64,000 nt of DNA, taken from Lentzea waywayandensis (GTDB taxonomy: Bacteria > Actinomycetota > Actinomycetes > Mycobacteriales > Pseudonocardiaceae). The translations under genes were made by a program, and so were the position numbers. The DNA is taken from the NCBI RefSeq assembly GCF_900115955.1, contig NZ_FOYL01000008.1, forward strand, positions 248,001-312,000. The letters are read 5' to 3'. Below, piece after piece: positions 8,467-16,943 of this stretch. Positions within the stretch are counted from its first letter, which is position 1, and the number at the start of each line of letters is the position of its first letter. The notes below the pieces were generated by a model. The model searched no databases and was not told the origin of the DNA. It saw only the letters and a list, made by a program, of their open reading frames with translations.

Positions 8467-8479
8467 GTTCCCACGTCGA

Positions 8480-8511
8480 AAATGGGCCCGTGCGCGCTCA
8501 CGGGCCCATTT
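8480..8511. terminator. Bidirectional rho-independent-like hairpin
   Basis: Perfect 13-base stem (AAATGGGCCCGTG at 8480-8492 pairing with 8499-8511) and a 6-base loop. It serves the secreted-protein gene on the plus strand and overlaps the last codons of the PucR gene on the minus strand. Confidence 0.85.
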
Positions 8512-10090
8512 CGTGCACCAGCAGTGCGACGTAGAGCGAGAGCACGGACTCCGGGTCCTCCAGCGAGACGCCGAGAACCTGTTCGATCCGCCCCAGCTGC
8601 TGGTAGTAGGCCGTGCGGGACAGGTGCGCCGCCGCGGCCGCCGCCGACTTGTTGCCGCCGTTCTCGCACAGGCACCGCAGCAGCTCGACCAGCCGGGAGC
8701 CCTGCGCCGAGTCCCGTGCCAGCAACGGCCCGAGCTCGCGGTCCGCGAACGCCCGCACCCGTTCGTCCTCGCGCAGCAGGTGCAGCAGCCCGCGCAGCCG
8801 GACGTCGTCAAGCCGGTGGTAGAGCTGGGATCCCGGTGCTCGCAGCGCCGCCCCGGCCACGTGCGCGGCCTCGCCGAGCGTCCTCCGAACGTCCGATGTG
8901 GACGTCACGGTGGTGCCGACCGCGATGACCACGGCCGACGCCGCCGTCCGGTGGATCTCGCGCGCGACCTTGCGCAGAACCCCTTCCACGCCAACGGTCA
9001 CCGGCACCGACAGCAGCGCACGCACCGATGTGTCGTCCACGACGCCGACCAGCGCCGCGACCGTCACCCGCCGAGCCGCCAGCGCTGTCGCCTCGGCGAG
9101 ATCACGCAGGACCTCCTGGGTGGCAAGCGTTTGCCCCTGCAGGACGGACACCGGCCGGACCGCCACGCCGATCAGCTGCCGTCGTTCCAGCGGCACGCCC
9201 AGCGCCGCCGCCCGTGCGCCCAGGTCCGGTGACTGCGGCGACTGGCCGAGCAGCTGGGCCAGCAACGTCCGGTGCGTCTGCCGTTCCAGCGACTCCCGAT
9301 CGCGCGCCACGAGCCGATGCACCGCCAACGCCGAGGCAGCGCGTTCGGCGACCACGACGTGCCGGTGCGGTGGTGGCTCCGGCGAGACCATCACGAGCCG
9401 GCCCCAGTCCGCGCCGCGCGCCCCGACGATCGTGATCAACCAGCCGGACGCGGTGTGGTAGGCGGTCCGCTCGGTGACCGTGACGGCCCGCGAGCGCGCC
9501 GCCCAGTCGTCCAGCAGCGTCACGGGATCGTGCCCGGCCGCGTCGTAGGCGAGCACGTCGTGGCCGAGCGTCTCCAGCACGACCGCCAGCCCGGACGTGC
9601 GGGCCACCTCGCGCAGCACCTCGGAGGGTTCGGCGCCCGCGACCGTCAGCGCCGTGAACGTCTCGTGCACCTGCTCCGCGGCCCTGAGCTCGGCCAGCTG
9701 GGCGTCCACGATCAGCCCCACGACGGCCTCGGTCACGGCCACGTACTTGGTCTCCTCGGTGAGCGTGACCAGCGGTAACCCGTGCCGTTCGGCCGCCGTG
9801 ACCAGCGCGCCGGGCACGTCGTCGCGCCACCGCCTGCCCAGCTCGACGATCAGGCCCGCGCAGCCGACGGCGGCCAGTTCCTCGATGTAGCGGGCGAGGC
9901 CGGACTCGGGGAGCATCACGCCGGTCGTGAGCACCAGTTCGCCGCCGCGCAGCAGCGGCGCGATGTCTGCGATCTCCGCCACATGCACCCAGCGCACGCG
10001 TCGGCCAAGGCCGGCCGATCCGGCCACCAAACGGGGCTTTCCCTGCCGGATCACCGGCAGAGCGACGACTTCGGAGACCGTCGGGTACAT
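8498..10090 (-). CDS. PucR-family transcriptional regulator
   Basis: A 530-residue regulator. The N-terminal PucR domain (MYPTVSEVVALPVIRQGKPRLVAG, RVRWVHVAEIADIAPLLRGGELVLTTG) is followed by a GGDEF-like middle part, and the C-terminal PucR helix-turn-helix is SRLVELLRCLCENGGNKSAAAAAAHLSRTAYYQQLGRIEQVLG. The ATG at 10090 is chosen because the family starts at this point; a longer in-frame extension is not conserved-looking. The gene diverges from the aminotransferase/semialdehyde dehydrogenase pair with 107 bases between starts, so it very probably controls that operon in response to a purine or pyrimidine catabolite such as beta-alanine. Control of the nearby permease operon is possible. 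Confidence 0.92.
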   Translation of the reverse strand: MYPTVSEVVALPVIRQGKPRLVAGSAGLGRRVRWVHVAEIADIAPLLRGGELVLTTGVMLPESGLARYIEELAAVGCAGLIVELGRRWRDDVPGALVTAAERHGLPLVTLTEETKYVAVTEAVVGLIVDAQLAELRAAEQVHETFTALTVAGAEPSEVLREVARTSGLAVVLETLGHDVLAYDAAGHDPVTLLDDWAARSRAVTVTERTAYHTASGWLITIVGARGADWGRLVMVSPEPPPHRHVVVAERAASALAVHRLVARDRESLERQTHRTLLAQLLGQSPQSPDLGARAAALGVPLERRQLIGVAVRPVSVLQGQTLATQEVLRDLAEATALAARRVTVAALVGVVDDTSVRALLSVPVTVGVEGVLRKVAREIHRTAASAVVIAVGTTVTSTSDVRRTLGEAAHVAGAALRAPGSQLYHRLDDVRLRGLLHLLREDERVRAFADRELGPLLARDSAQGSRLVELLRCLCENGGNKSAAAAAAHLSRTAYYQQLGRIEQVLGVSLEDPESVLSLYVALLVHEMGP

Positions 10091-10197
10091 GGACACAACG
10101 TAATGCCAACCAGCCGATCCGGGTACAGGTTGTGCATGGCGGCGCACCCGGCACGGCAGCAGACTCCGAGGGAGGCGTCGGACCCCTGGAGGACGAG
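10091..10197. promoter_or_regulatory. pucR / aminotransferase divergent promoter region
   Basis: This 107-base gap carries both start-proximal regions. A spaced inverted repeat CACAAC ... GTTGTG (about 10094-10134) is visible and could be the PucR site. The aminotransferase ATG is preceded by GGAGG. No convincing -10/-35 pair stands out. Confidence 0.45.
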
Positions 10198-11481
10198 ATG
10201 GCTCACAAGGAGCTGCTGGCACGACACCGCGCGGTGATGCCGAAGTGGCTGGCCCTCTACTACGACGAGCCCATCGAGATCGCGAGCGCCTCCGGGCGCC
10301 GGGTGACCGACCGCGAGGGCACGACCTACCTGGACTTCTTCGCGGGCATCCTGACCAACGCCATCGGCTACGACGTCGCCGAGATCAGCGACGCGATCCG
10401 GTCGCAGCTCGACACGGGTGTGCTGCACAGCTCGACGCTGTACCTGATCCGCTCGCAGGTCGAGCTGGCGGAGAAGATCGCCGAGCTGTCGGGCATCCCG
10501 GACGCCAAGGTGTTCTTCACCAACTCCGGCACCGAGGCCAACGAGACCGCGCTGATGCTCGCCACCCAGGCGCGCCGCAGCGAGCAGGTGCTGGCGCTGC
10601 GCAACAGCTACCACGGCCGTGCGTTCGCCACCGTCGCCATCACGGGCAACCGCGGCTGGTCCGCGTCCGCGCTGTCGCCGATCAAGGTCAGCTGGGTGCA
10701 CGGCGGCTACCGCTACCGTTCGCCGTTCAGGTCGTTCTCCGACGCCGACTACATCAAGGCGTGCGTCGAGGACCTGCGCGAGATCATCGAGACCACGACG
10801 TCCGGCGACGTCGCTTGCATGATCGCCGAGCCGATCCAGGGCGTCGGCGGCTTCACGTCCCCGCCCGACGGCCTGTTCCGCGCGTTCAAGGACGTGCTGG
10901 ACGAGTACGGGATCCTGTTCATCTCCGACGAGGTGCAGACCGGCTGGGGCCGCACCGGCGAGCACTTCTGGGGCATCCAGGCGCACGACGTGGTGCCGGA
11001 CGCGATGACGTTCGCCAAGGGCCTCGGCAACGGTCTCGCGATCGGCGGTGTCGTCGCGCGCGGCGACCTGATGGACACGATCAACGCCAACTCGATCTCG
11101 ACGTTCGGCGGCAACCCGATCTCCACGGCCGGCGCGCTCGCCACCGTGAACTACCTGCTCGACCACGATCTCCAGGCCAACGCGGCCAAGCTCGGCTCAC
11201 GGCTGCTGAGCGGCCTGCGCGAGCTGGCCGAGAAGCACCCGGTGATCGGCGACGTGCGCGGCAAGGGCCTGATGGTCGGCGTCGAGTTCGTCGGCCCCGA
11301 GGGCGAACCGAACGCCGGTGCCGCCGGTGTCGTGCTGGCCGAGGCGAAGGCGCGCGGGCTGCTCGTCGGCAAGGGCGGCCTGTACGGCAACGTGATCCGG
11401 CTGGCCCCGCCGATGACGCTGACCGAGGACGAACTGGAAGAGGCTTTGGGCATTCTGGCGCAGGCGGTGGAGAAAGCGTGA
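10198..11481 (+). CDS. Class III aminotransferase, probable beta-alanine:pyruvate/oxoglutarate type
   Basis: A 427-residue PLP enzyme. The class III features are LDFFAGILTNAIGY, FTNSGTEANETALMLA, RNSYHGRAFATVAITG, the SDEVQTGWGRTGEHFWG motif holding the PLP-binding Asp, and the Schiff-base lysine in DAMTFAKGLGNGLAIGG. The start is ATG 10198 with GGAGG upstream. Its stop overlaps the GTG of the next gene. Coupling to a CoA-acylating semialdehyde dehydrogenase and control by PucR suggest the substrate is beta-alanine (or 3-aminoisobutyrate from thymine), giving malonate or methylmalonate semialdehyde. Alanine-glyoxylate and GABA aminotransferases are the main alternatives. Confidence 0.9.
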   Translation: MAHKELLARHRAVMPKWLALYYDEPIEIASASGRRVTDREGTTYLDFFAGILTNAIGYDVAEISDAIRSQLDTGVLHSSTLYLIRSQVELAEKIAELSGIPDAKVFFTNSGTEANETALMLATQARRSEQVLALRNSYHGRAFATVAITGNRGWSASALSPIKVSWVHGGYRYRSPFRSFSDADYIKACVEDLREIIETTTSGDVACMIAEPIQGVGGFTSPPDGLFRAFKDVLDEYGILFISDEVQTGWGRTGEHFWGIQAHDVVPDAMTFAKGLGNGLAIGGVVARGDLMDTINANSISTFGGNPISTAGALATVNYLLDHDLQANAAKLGSRLLSGLRELAEKHPVIGDVRGKGLMVGVEFVGPEGEPNAGAAGVVLAEAKARGLLVGKGGLYGNVIRLAPPMTLTEDELEEALGILAQAVEKA

Positions 11482-12959
11482 TCAAACACTGGATCAACGG
11501 CAAGCCCTGGGACAACGCTCCTGAACGGCTCGGCGACGTCTACGACCCGACGACCGGCAAGGTGGCCTCCCAGGTCGCCTTCGCCTCTGTGTCCGAAGTG
11601 GACGCGGCGGTGTCGGCCGCCGCGGAAGCGTTTGCGTCGTGGCGGAACGCGTCCCTGGCGCAACGCTCGACGGTGATGTTCAAGTTCCGCGAGCTGCTCA
11701 ACGACCGCAAGGGCGACCTCGCGAAGATCGTGTCCGCCGAGCACGGCAAGGTCGTGTCCGACGCGGGTGGCGAGATCCAGCGGGCGCTGGAGTCGGTCGA
11801 GTACGCGTGCGGGATCCCGCAGCTGCTGAAGGGCGGGTTCAGCGAGAACGCGTCGACCCGCGTGGACGTCTACTCGATCCAGCAGCCCGTGGGCGTGGTC
11901 GGCGTGATCTCGCCGTTCAACTTCCCGGCGATGGTGCCGCTGTGGTTCGTGCCGACCGCCATCGCGTGCGGCAACACCGTGGTCCTGAAACCGTCCGAAA
12001 AGGACCCTTCGTCGTCCAACTTCCTCGCCGAACTGTTCGCCGAGGCCGGGCTGCCGGACGGCGTCCTGAACGTCGTGCACGGCGACAAGGTGGCCGTCGA
12101 CCGGCTCCTCGAACACCCGACGGTGAAGGCGATCTCGTTCGTCGGCTCCACCCCGATCGCCCGCTACGTCTACGAGACCGGCACCTCGCACGGCAAGCGC
12201 GTGCAGGCGTTGGGCGGCGCCAAGAACCACATGGTCGTCCTGCCCGACGCCGACCTGGACCTGGCCGCGGACGCCGCCGTGTCCGCGGGCTTCGGCTCGG
12301 CGGGGGAGCGGTGCATGGCGATCTCCGTCGTCGTCGCCGTGGGCGAGGTCGGCGACTCGCTGGTCGCCAAGATCCAGTCGCGGATCGCCGACGTGAAGGT
12401 CGGCGCCGGTGCGTCGTGCGAGATGGGACCGCTGGTCACCGGCGTGCACCGGGACAAGGTCACGTCCTATTTGGACGCCGGGGTGGCCGCGGGCGCGGTG
12501 CTGGCCGTGGACGGCCGCGACCACCCGATCGACGGCGAGGCGGGCGGCTTCTGGCTCGGGCCGACGCTGTTCGACCACGTGGGCACCGACATGACGATCT
12601 ACACCGACGAGATCTTCGGCCCGGTGCTCTCGGTCGTCCGCTGCGACACCTACGAAGAAGCCGTCGAGATGGTCAACTCCAACCGCTACGGCAACGGCAC
12701 CGCGATCTTCACCAACGACGGTGGCGCGGCCCGCCGGTTCCAGAACGAGATCGAGGTCGGCATGGTCGGCGTGAACGTGCCGATCCCCGTGCCGGTGGCT
12801 TACTACTCGTTCGGCGGCTGGAAGGAATCGCTGTTCGGCGACTCCCACGCGTACGGCCCGCACGGCGTGCACTTCTTCACCCGCTCGAAGGTCGTCACCT
12901 CGCGCTGGCTCGACCCGTCGCACGGTGGCGTGAACCTGGGCTTCCCCCAGAACACCTAG
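11478..12959 (+). CDS. mmsA: CoA-acylating methylmalonate/malonate-semialdehyde dehydrogenase
   Basis: A 493-residue aldehyde dehydrogenase of the MmsA/IolA type, which oxidises malonate or methylmalonate semialdehyde to acetyl- or propionyl-CoA with loss of CO2. Diagnostic features are the opening KHWINGKPWD, GVVGVISPFNFPAMVPLWF, QALGGAKNHMVV in place of the usual general-base ELGG motif, and the catalytic Cys in FGSAGERCMAISV. The C-terminus contains VPIPVPVAYYSFGGWKESLFGD. The GTG start overlaps the aminotransferase stop (GTGA). This enzyme closes the reductive pyrimidine route begun by the 1-4 kb operon. Myo-inositol catabolism uses the same family, but no inositol genes are near. Confidence 0.95.
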   Translation: MIKHWINGKPWDNAPERLGDVYDPTTGKVASQVAFASVSEVDAAVSAAAEAFASWRNASLAQRSTVMFKFRELLNDRKGDLAKIVSAEHGKVVSDAGGEIQRALESVEYACGIPQLLKGGFSENASTRVDVYSIQQPVGVVGVISPFNFPAMVPLWFVPTAIACGNTVVLKPSEKDPSSSNFLAELFAEAGLPDGVLNVVHGDKVAVDRLLEHPTVKAISFVGSTPIARYVYETGTSHGKRVQALGGAKNHMVVLPDADLDLAADAAVSAGFGSAGERCMAISVVVAVGEVGDSLVAKIQSRIADVKVGAGASCEMGPLVTGVHRDKVTSYLDAGVAAGAVLAVDGRDHPIDGEAGGFWLGPTLFDHVGTDMTIYTDEIFGPVLSVVRCDTYEEAVEMVNSNRYGNGTAIFTNDGGAARRFQNEIEVGMVGVNVPIPVPVAYYSFGGWKESLFGDSHAYGPHGVHFFTRSKVVTSRWLDPSHGGVNLGFPQNT

Positions 12960-12968
12960 GCTGGTGCG

Positions 12969-13607
12969 GTGAGCACTCGCCGCTCGTACGACCGCGTGGC
13001 CGCGCGCTACGCGCTCGAACTGAGCGGCGAGCTCGCGGGGAAGCCGCTGGACCGCGCTCTGCTCGACGCCGTCGCGGAGTCGGCGGACGGCCTGGTCCTG
13101 GACGTCGGCTGCGGGCCGGGCCACGTCGCGGCCTACCTGGCCGGACGAGTGCCCGTCGTCGGCGTCGACCTGTCACCGCAGATGTGCACGCACGCAGACG
13201 TGCCCGCCTGCGCCGGTGACATGACGGCGCTACCCATCCGATCCCACTCGGTCTCCGCGCTCATCTGCCTGTACGCGGTCATCCATCTCGATGCGGAGCA
13301 ACGCGCCCGGGCCTACGCCGAGTTCGCACGGGTGCTGCGCCCTGCCGGGCAGGTGCTGGTCGCGTTCCACGTGCGCGACGCGGAAACGCGAGCGGGCCAG
13401 GAGAAGACCCTGACGCGGTGGTGGGACAGCGAGGTCGACCTGACCTTCCGCTTCCTCGACCCCGACGAGGAGACGCGCACGCTGGCGGAGGCGGGCCTCA
13501 CGGTGACGGCCCGCCTCGATCGCGTTCCGGACCCGCGTGTCGAGCACGCGAGCGATCGGACCTACTTGCTGGCGCGTGCCGCCAACGCCTCCGGCAGCGG
13601 GTCGTAG
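12969..13607 (+). CDS. Class I SAM-dependent methyltransferase
   Basis: A 212-residue methyltransferase. SSYD-like opening RRSYDRVAARYALELSGEL, motif I GLVLDVGCGPGHVAAYLAG, VVGVDLSPQMC for the ribose contact, CAGDMTALPIRSHSVSALICLYAVIHL, and LRPAGQVLVAFHV are visible. This is the type 11 (UbiE-like) pattern, with no hint of substrate. The GTG start is six bases downstream of a TAGGCT box that overlaps the mmsA stop codon, so a separate leaderless promoter is likely. The 3' end overlaps the EF-G-like gene on the opposite strand by 46 bases. Confidence 0.85.
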   Translation: MSTRRSYDRVAARYALELSGELAGKPLDRALLDAVAESADGLVLDVGCGPGHVAAYLAGRVPVVGVDLSPQMCTHADVPACAGDMTALPIRSHSVSALICLYAVIHLDAEQRARAYAEFARVLRPAGQVLVAFHVRDAETRAGQEKTLTRWWDSEVDLTFRFLDPDEETRTLAEAGLTVTARLDRVPDPRVEHASDRTYLLARAANASGSGS

Positions 13608-15619
13608 CGGGAGAATCGGCGCGTGAACGTGCCGGTCCCCGACGTCAGCGACCGCAGCTCGACCGCGTACCGCAGCAGCTCCGACGACGGCACCTCGGCG
13701 CGGATCATCGTGCGCCCGCCCTCGTCCGACTCGGTCCCGAGCACCCGGCCGCGCCGTCCGGACAGGTCGCCGAGCACGGTTCCCAGGTGCTCGTCGGGCA
13801 GCCGGATCGCTACCTCGTCCATCGGTTCCAGCAGTTGCGTGCGCGCGGCGGCCGCGGCCTCCTTCAACGCCAACGCGCCGGCTGTCTGGAACGCGGCGTC
13901 CGACGAGTCGACCGAATGCGCTTTGCCGTCGACGAGAGTCACCCGTACGTCGACGACAGGGGTGCCGTCGTGCAGGCCTCGTTCCAGCTGCGCGCGCACG
14001 CCCTTCTCGACCGACGGGATGAACTGGTGGGGGACCGAGCCGCCGACGACCTTGTCCACGAACTCGAAGCCGGCGCCGCGGGGGAGTGGTTCCACGACGA
14101 TGTCGCACACCGCGTACTGGCCGTGGCCTCCGGACTGCTTCACGTGCCGGCCGTGGCCTTTTCCGGATCCGGCAAAGGTTTCGCGGAACGGCACGCGCAC
14201 CGGTTCGGTGTCGATCTCCGCTCCGCCGGCGCGCAGGCGGGCCAGCACGACGTCGGCGTGGGCCTCGCCCATGCACCACAGGACCATCTGGTGCGTCTCG
14301 GCGTTGCGGTCCAGGCGCAGGGTCGGGTCGCTCGCGACCAGGCGGCCGAGGTTGCGGGCCAGGTTGTCCTCGTCGCTGCGTGTGCGTGGCACGACGGCTA
14401 TGGGCAGCAACGGTTCCGGCATGTCCCACGGCGCCATCAGCAGTGGTTGTTCGGGGGCGGAGACGGTGTCGCCGGTCTCGGCGGTGGTCAGCTTCGTCAG
14501 CGCGCACAGGTCGCCGGCCACGCAGTAGGGGACCTCGCGCAGCGTCGAGCCCAGCGGCGAGTAGATGTGGGCGACGCGTTCGTCCGCGTCGTGGTCCTCG
14601 TGGCCGCGGTCGGCCATGCCGTGGCCGGAGACGTGCACGGGGCGTTCGGGGCGAAGGGTGCCGGAGAAGACACGGACCAACGACACGCGGCCGACGTAGG
14701 AGTCCACTGCTGTGCGGACCACCTCGGCGACGAGTGGCCCGTCCGGGTCGGCGGCCATGCGGGGCTGCGGGATGCCGTCCACCGACGTCACGTCCGGAAC
14801 CTGGTGCTCCAGCGGTGACGGGAACGCGCGCGCGATGCCGTCCAACAGCTCCACGAGGCCCATGCCGGTTGCGGCGCACACGGGCATCACGGGGTGGAAC
14901 GAGCCGCGCGAGACGGCGGTCTCCAGGTCGGCGATCAGCGTGTCCTGGTCGATCTCCTCGCCTTCCAGGTAGCGGTTCATGAGGGTCTCGTCCTCGCTCT
15001 CGGCGATGATTCCCTCGATCAACGCCGCGCGCTCGTCCGGGTAGTTCTCACCGGACGTGAGCAGCCCGACCAGCGCGTCGCCCTCCGGCATGTACAGCGG
15101 CACGACGCCCGCGCCGAACGCCGCCTGGCACGCGACGACCTCGGTGCCGAAGTCCGCACGGTGGTGGTCGGTGCGTGTGATGACGACGGCGCGTGGCATG
15201 CCGACGAGAGCGCACTCCTCCCACAGCGAGATGGTGGCCGCGTCAACGCCCTCGAAGGCGTTGACAACAAAAAGGGCCGCGTCCGCGGCCCGTAGTCCTG
15301 CCCTGAGCTCACCCACGAAGTCGACGTATCCGGGGGTGTCGATCAGATTGATCTTGATGTCCCCGTGCTGGATCGGGGCTACCGCGAGGCCCACCGATCG
15401 TTGTTGTCGCACGGCGGCCGGGTCGTGGTCGCAGACCGTGGTGCCCTCGGTGACCGATCCCGCGCGGGTCAGGACACCGGTGGCGGCGAGCAGGGCCTCG
15501 GTGAGCGTCGTCTTGCCCGCGCCGGACGGCCCCACGAGCACGACGTTGCGGACCTTGGCCGGGTCGTCTACAGCGACCGCGCCTACCGATGTGCCGTTGT
15601 CGGAGTTCTTGCTTCCCAT
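13562..15619 (-). CDS. Elongation factor G-like GTPase (EF-G2 type)
   Basis: A 685-residue translational GTPase. G1 is GPSGAGKTTL, the G3 region is LIDTPGYVDFVGEL, and G4 reads VITRTDHH rather than the usual NKxD or TKxD. Domains II to V follow (LVRVFSGTLRPE; MGEAHADVVLARLRAGGAEIDTEPVRVPFRET; EPMDEVAIRLPDEHLGTVLGDLSGRRGRVLG). It is the actinobacterial EF-G paralogue (like FusA2 of mycobacteria), not the essential EF-G of the str operon. Its ribosomal role is not settled; it is not a proven resistance protein. ATG 15619 has GGAGG six bases upstream. Confidence 0.87.
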   Translation of the reverse strand: MGSKNSDNGTSVGAVAVDDPAKVRNVVLVGPSGAGKTTLTEALLAATGVLTRAGSVTEGTTVCDHDPAAVRQQRSVGLAVAPIQHGDIKINLIDTPGYVDFVGELRAGLRAADAALFVVNAFEGVDAATISLWEECALVGMPRAVVITRTDHHRADFGTEVVACQAAFGAGVVPLYMPEGDALVGLLTSGENYPDERAALIEGIIAESEDETLMNRYLEGEEIDQDTLIADLETAVSRGSFHPVMPVCAATGMGLVELLDGIARAFPSPLEHQVPDVTSVDGIPQPRMAADPDGPLVAEVVRTAVDSYVGRVSLVRVFSGTLRPERPVHVSGHGMADRGHEDHDADERVAHIYSPLGSTLREVPYCVAGDLCALTKLTTAETGDTVSAPEQPLLMAPWDMPEPLLPIAVVPRTRSDEDNLARNLGRLVASDPTLRLDRNAETHQMVLWCMGEAHADVVLARLRAGGAEIDTEPVRVPFRETFAGSGKGHGRHVKQSGGHGQYAVCDIVVEPLPRGAGFEFVDKVVGGSVPHQFIPSVEKGVRAQLERGLHDGTPVVDVRVTLVDGKAHSVDSSDAAFQTAGALALKEAAAAARTQLLEPMDEVAIRLPDEHLGTVLGDLSGRRGRVLGTESDEGGRTMIRAEVPSSELLRYAVELRSLTSGTGTFTRRFSRYDPLPEALAARASK

Positions 15620-15989
15620 GGCGACCTCCGTCAAGTCGTAGTGTTCGATCTCACACCCGTTCACCTCCCGGTACAACCCCGCAGACCCGACTGGGCGCCC
15701 ACCGGGGCCCGCGAGTGGCCGGCGCACTCGTGCGAGGTCGCGTCGGTCGTCCGGTCAACCGCTCGCGCCGAATTCGGCGAAGCCCAGTTCGGGCACGAGC
15801 GATTCGGCCGGACGATCGACTTCCCGGCGACCGAGCTGCCATCTCCGAAGGAGTGGCCATGAACACAGCGCTACCTGCGGTTGATCGGAAAGTGGCCTTC
15901 TGGTTCGGGGCTCCAGTGGCTTGGGCGAGGGGGCCACGTCAGACGTAGGATGAGTTCACCAAGACTTCCCCTCGTGAAAGGTTGCCCCG
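15620..15989. promoter_or_regulatory. EF-G2 / pdxS divergent region
   Basis: A 370-base region between the EF-G2-like and pdxS starts. It holds one short open frame with a strong ribosome site (15859-15948) and, before pdxS, a TAGGAT box at 15946-15951. A GAAAGG site sits at 15976-15981. Apart from these I see only scattered GC-rich sequence with a repeated ATTCGGC word near 15773 and 15801. Confidence 0.5.
15859..15948 (+). CDS. Possible 29-residue leader ORF upstream of pdxS
   Basis: ATG at 15859 is preceded at a five-base distance by a perfect AAGGAG. The predicted peptide (MNTALPAVDRKVAFWFGAP, then VAWARGPRQT) has no recognisable domain. It ends 41 bases before the pdxS start, and the TAG stop forms part of a TAGGAT box. 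It could be a regulatory leader, a small protein or chance. The only support is the ribosome site and position. Confidence 0.3.
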   Translation: MNTALPAVDRKVAFWFGAPVAWARGPRQT

Positions 15990-16883
15990 GTGAGCACTGA
16001 TCAGGTCACGGGTACCGCCCGCGTCAAGCGCGGCATGGCCGAGATGCTCAAGGGTGGCGTGATCATGGACGTGGTCGACGCCACCCAGGCGAAGATCGCG
16101 GAGGACGCGGGCGCCGTCGCCGTCATGGCGCTCGAGCGCGTGCCCGCCGACATCCGCGCGCAGGGCGGCGTCGCCCGCATGAGCGACCCCGACCTGATCG
16201 ACGGGATCATCGAGGCCGTCTCGATCCCGGTCATGGCGAAGGCCCGCATCGGCCACTTCGTAGAGGCCCAGGTTCTCGCGTCGCTCGGCGTCGACTACAT
16301 CGACGAGTCCGAGGTGCTCACCCCGGCCGACTACGCCAACCACATCGACAAGTGGGCGTTCACCGTTCCGTTCGTGTGCGGTGCGACGAACCTCGGCGAG
16401 GCCCTGCGCCGCATCACCGAGGGCGCGGCCATGATCCGCTCCAAGGGTGAGGCCGGCACCGGTGACGTCTCGAACGCCACCACGCACATGCGCAAGATCC
16501 GCCAGGAGATCCGCCGCCTGCAGAACCTCCCCGAGGACGAGCTCTACGTCGCCGCCAAGGAGCTCCAGGCGCCGTACGAGCTGGTCAAGGAGATCGCGCA
16601 GAACGGCAAGCTCCCCGTCGTGCTGTTCACCGCCGGTGGCATCGCGACCCCGGCCGACGCCGCGATGATGATGCAGCTCGGCGCCGAGGGCGTGTTCGTC
16701 GGTTCCGGCATCTTCAAGTCCGGCAACCCGGCCCAGCGCGCCGAGGCCATCGTGAAGGCCACCACCTTCCACGACGACCCCGACGTCATCGCCAAGGTCT
16801 CGCGCGGCCTGGGTGAGGCCATGGTCGGCATCAACGTCGAGGACGTTCCGGAGCCGCACCGCCTCGCCGAGCGCGGCTGGTAA
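15990..16883 (+). CDS. pdxS: Pyridoxal 5'-phosphate synthase, PdxS subunit
   Basis: A 297-residue TIM-barrel subunit that builds PLP from ribose 5-phosphate, glyceraldehyde 3-phosphate and ammonia delivered by PdxT. The sequence is textbook: VKRGMAEMLKGGVIMDVVD, AVMALERVPADIRAQGGVARMSDP, the catalytic lysine in PVMAKARIGHFVEAQ, the second lysine in MIRSKGEAGTGDV, and the GADGVFVGSGIF-like phosphate loop (QLGAEGVFVGSGIFKS). The GTG at 15990 has GAAAGG upstream. It ends in a strong hairpin, so it is probably monocistronic. Unusually, its partner pdxT lies 13 kb downstream instead of adjacent. Confidence 0.97.
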   Translation: MSTDQVTGTARVKRGMAEMLKGGVIMDVVDATQAKIAEDAGAVAVMALERVPADIRAQGGVARMSDPDLIDGIIEAVSIPVMAKARIGHFVEAQVLASLGVDYIDESEVLTPADYANHIDKWAFTVPFVCGATNLGEALRRITEGAAMIRSKGEAGTGDVSNATTHMRKIRQEIRRLQNLPEDELYVAAKELQAPYELVKEIAQNGKLPVVLFTAGGIATPADAAMMMQLGAEGVFVGSGIFKSGNPAQRAEAIVKATTFHDDPDVIAKVSRGLGEAMVGINVEDVPEPHRLAERGW

Positions 16884-16900
16884 GCCACAGGAACGAACGA

Positions 16901-16935
16901 GAAGGGCGCGTCCCCACGGCGGGGACGCGCCCTTC
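16901..16935 (+). terminator. pdxS terminator hairpin
   Basis: Perfect 15-base stem (GAAGGGCGCGTCCCC at 16901-16915 with 16921-16935), a 5-base loop and a following TTCTTCGT. It is placed 18 bases after the pdxS stop and also faces the convergent LppU-like gene. Confidence 0.88.
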
Positions 16936-16943
16936 TTCGTGTC

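Noticed and set aside
10245..12959. 904-codon plus-strand frame covering aminotransferase and mmsA
   Set aside because: The last part is mmsA in frame; the first part is a shifted frame of the aminotransferase gene.
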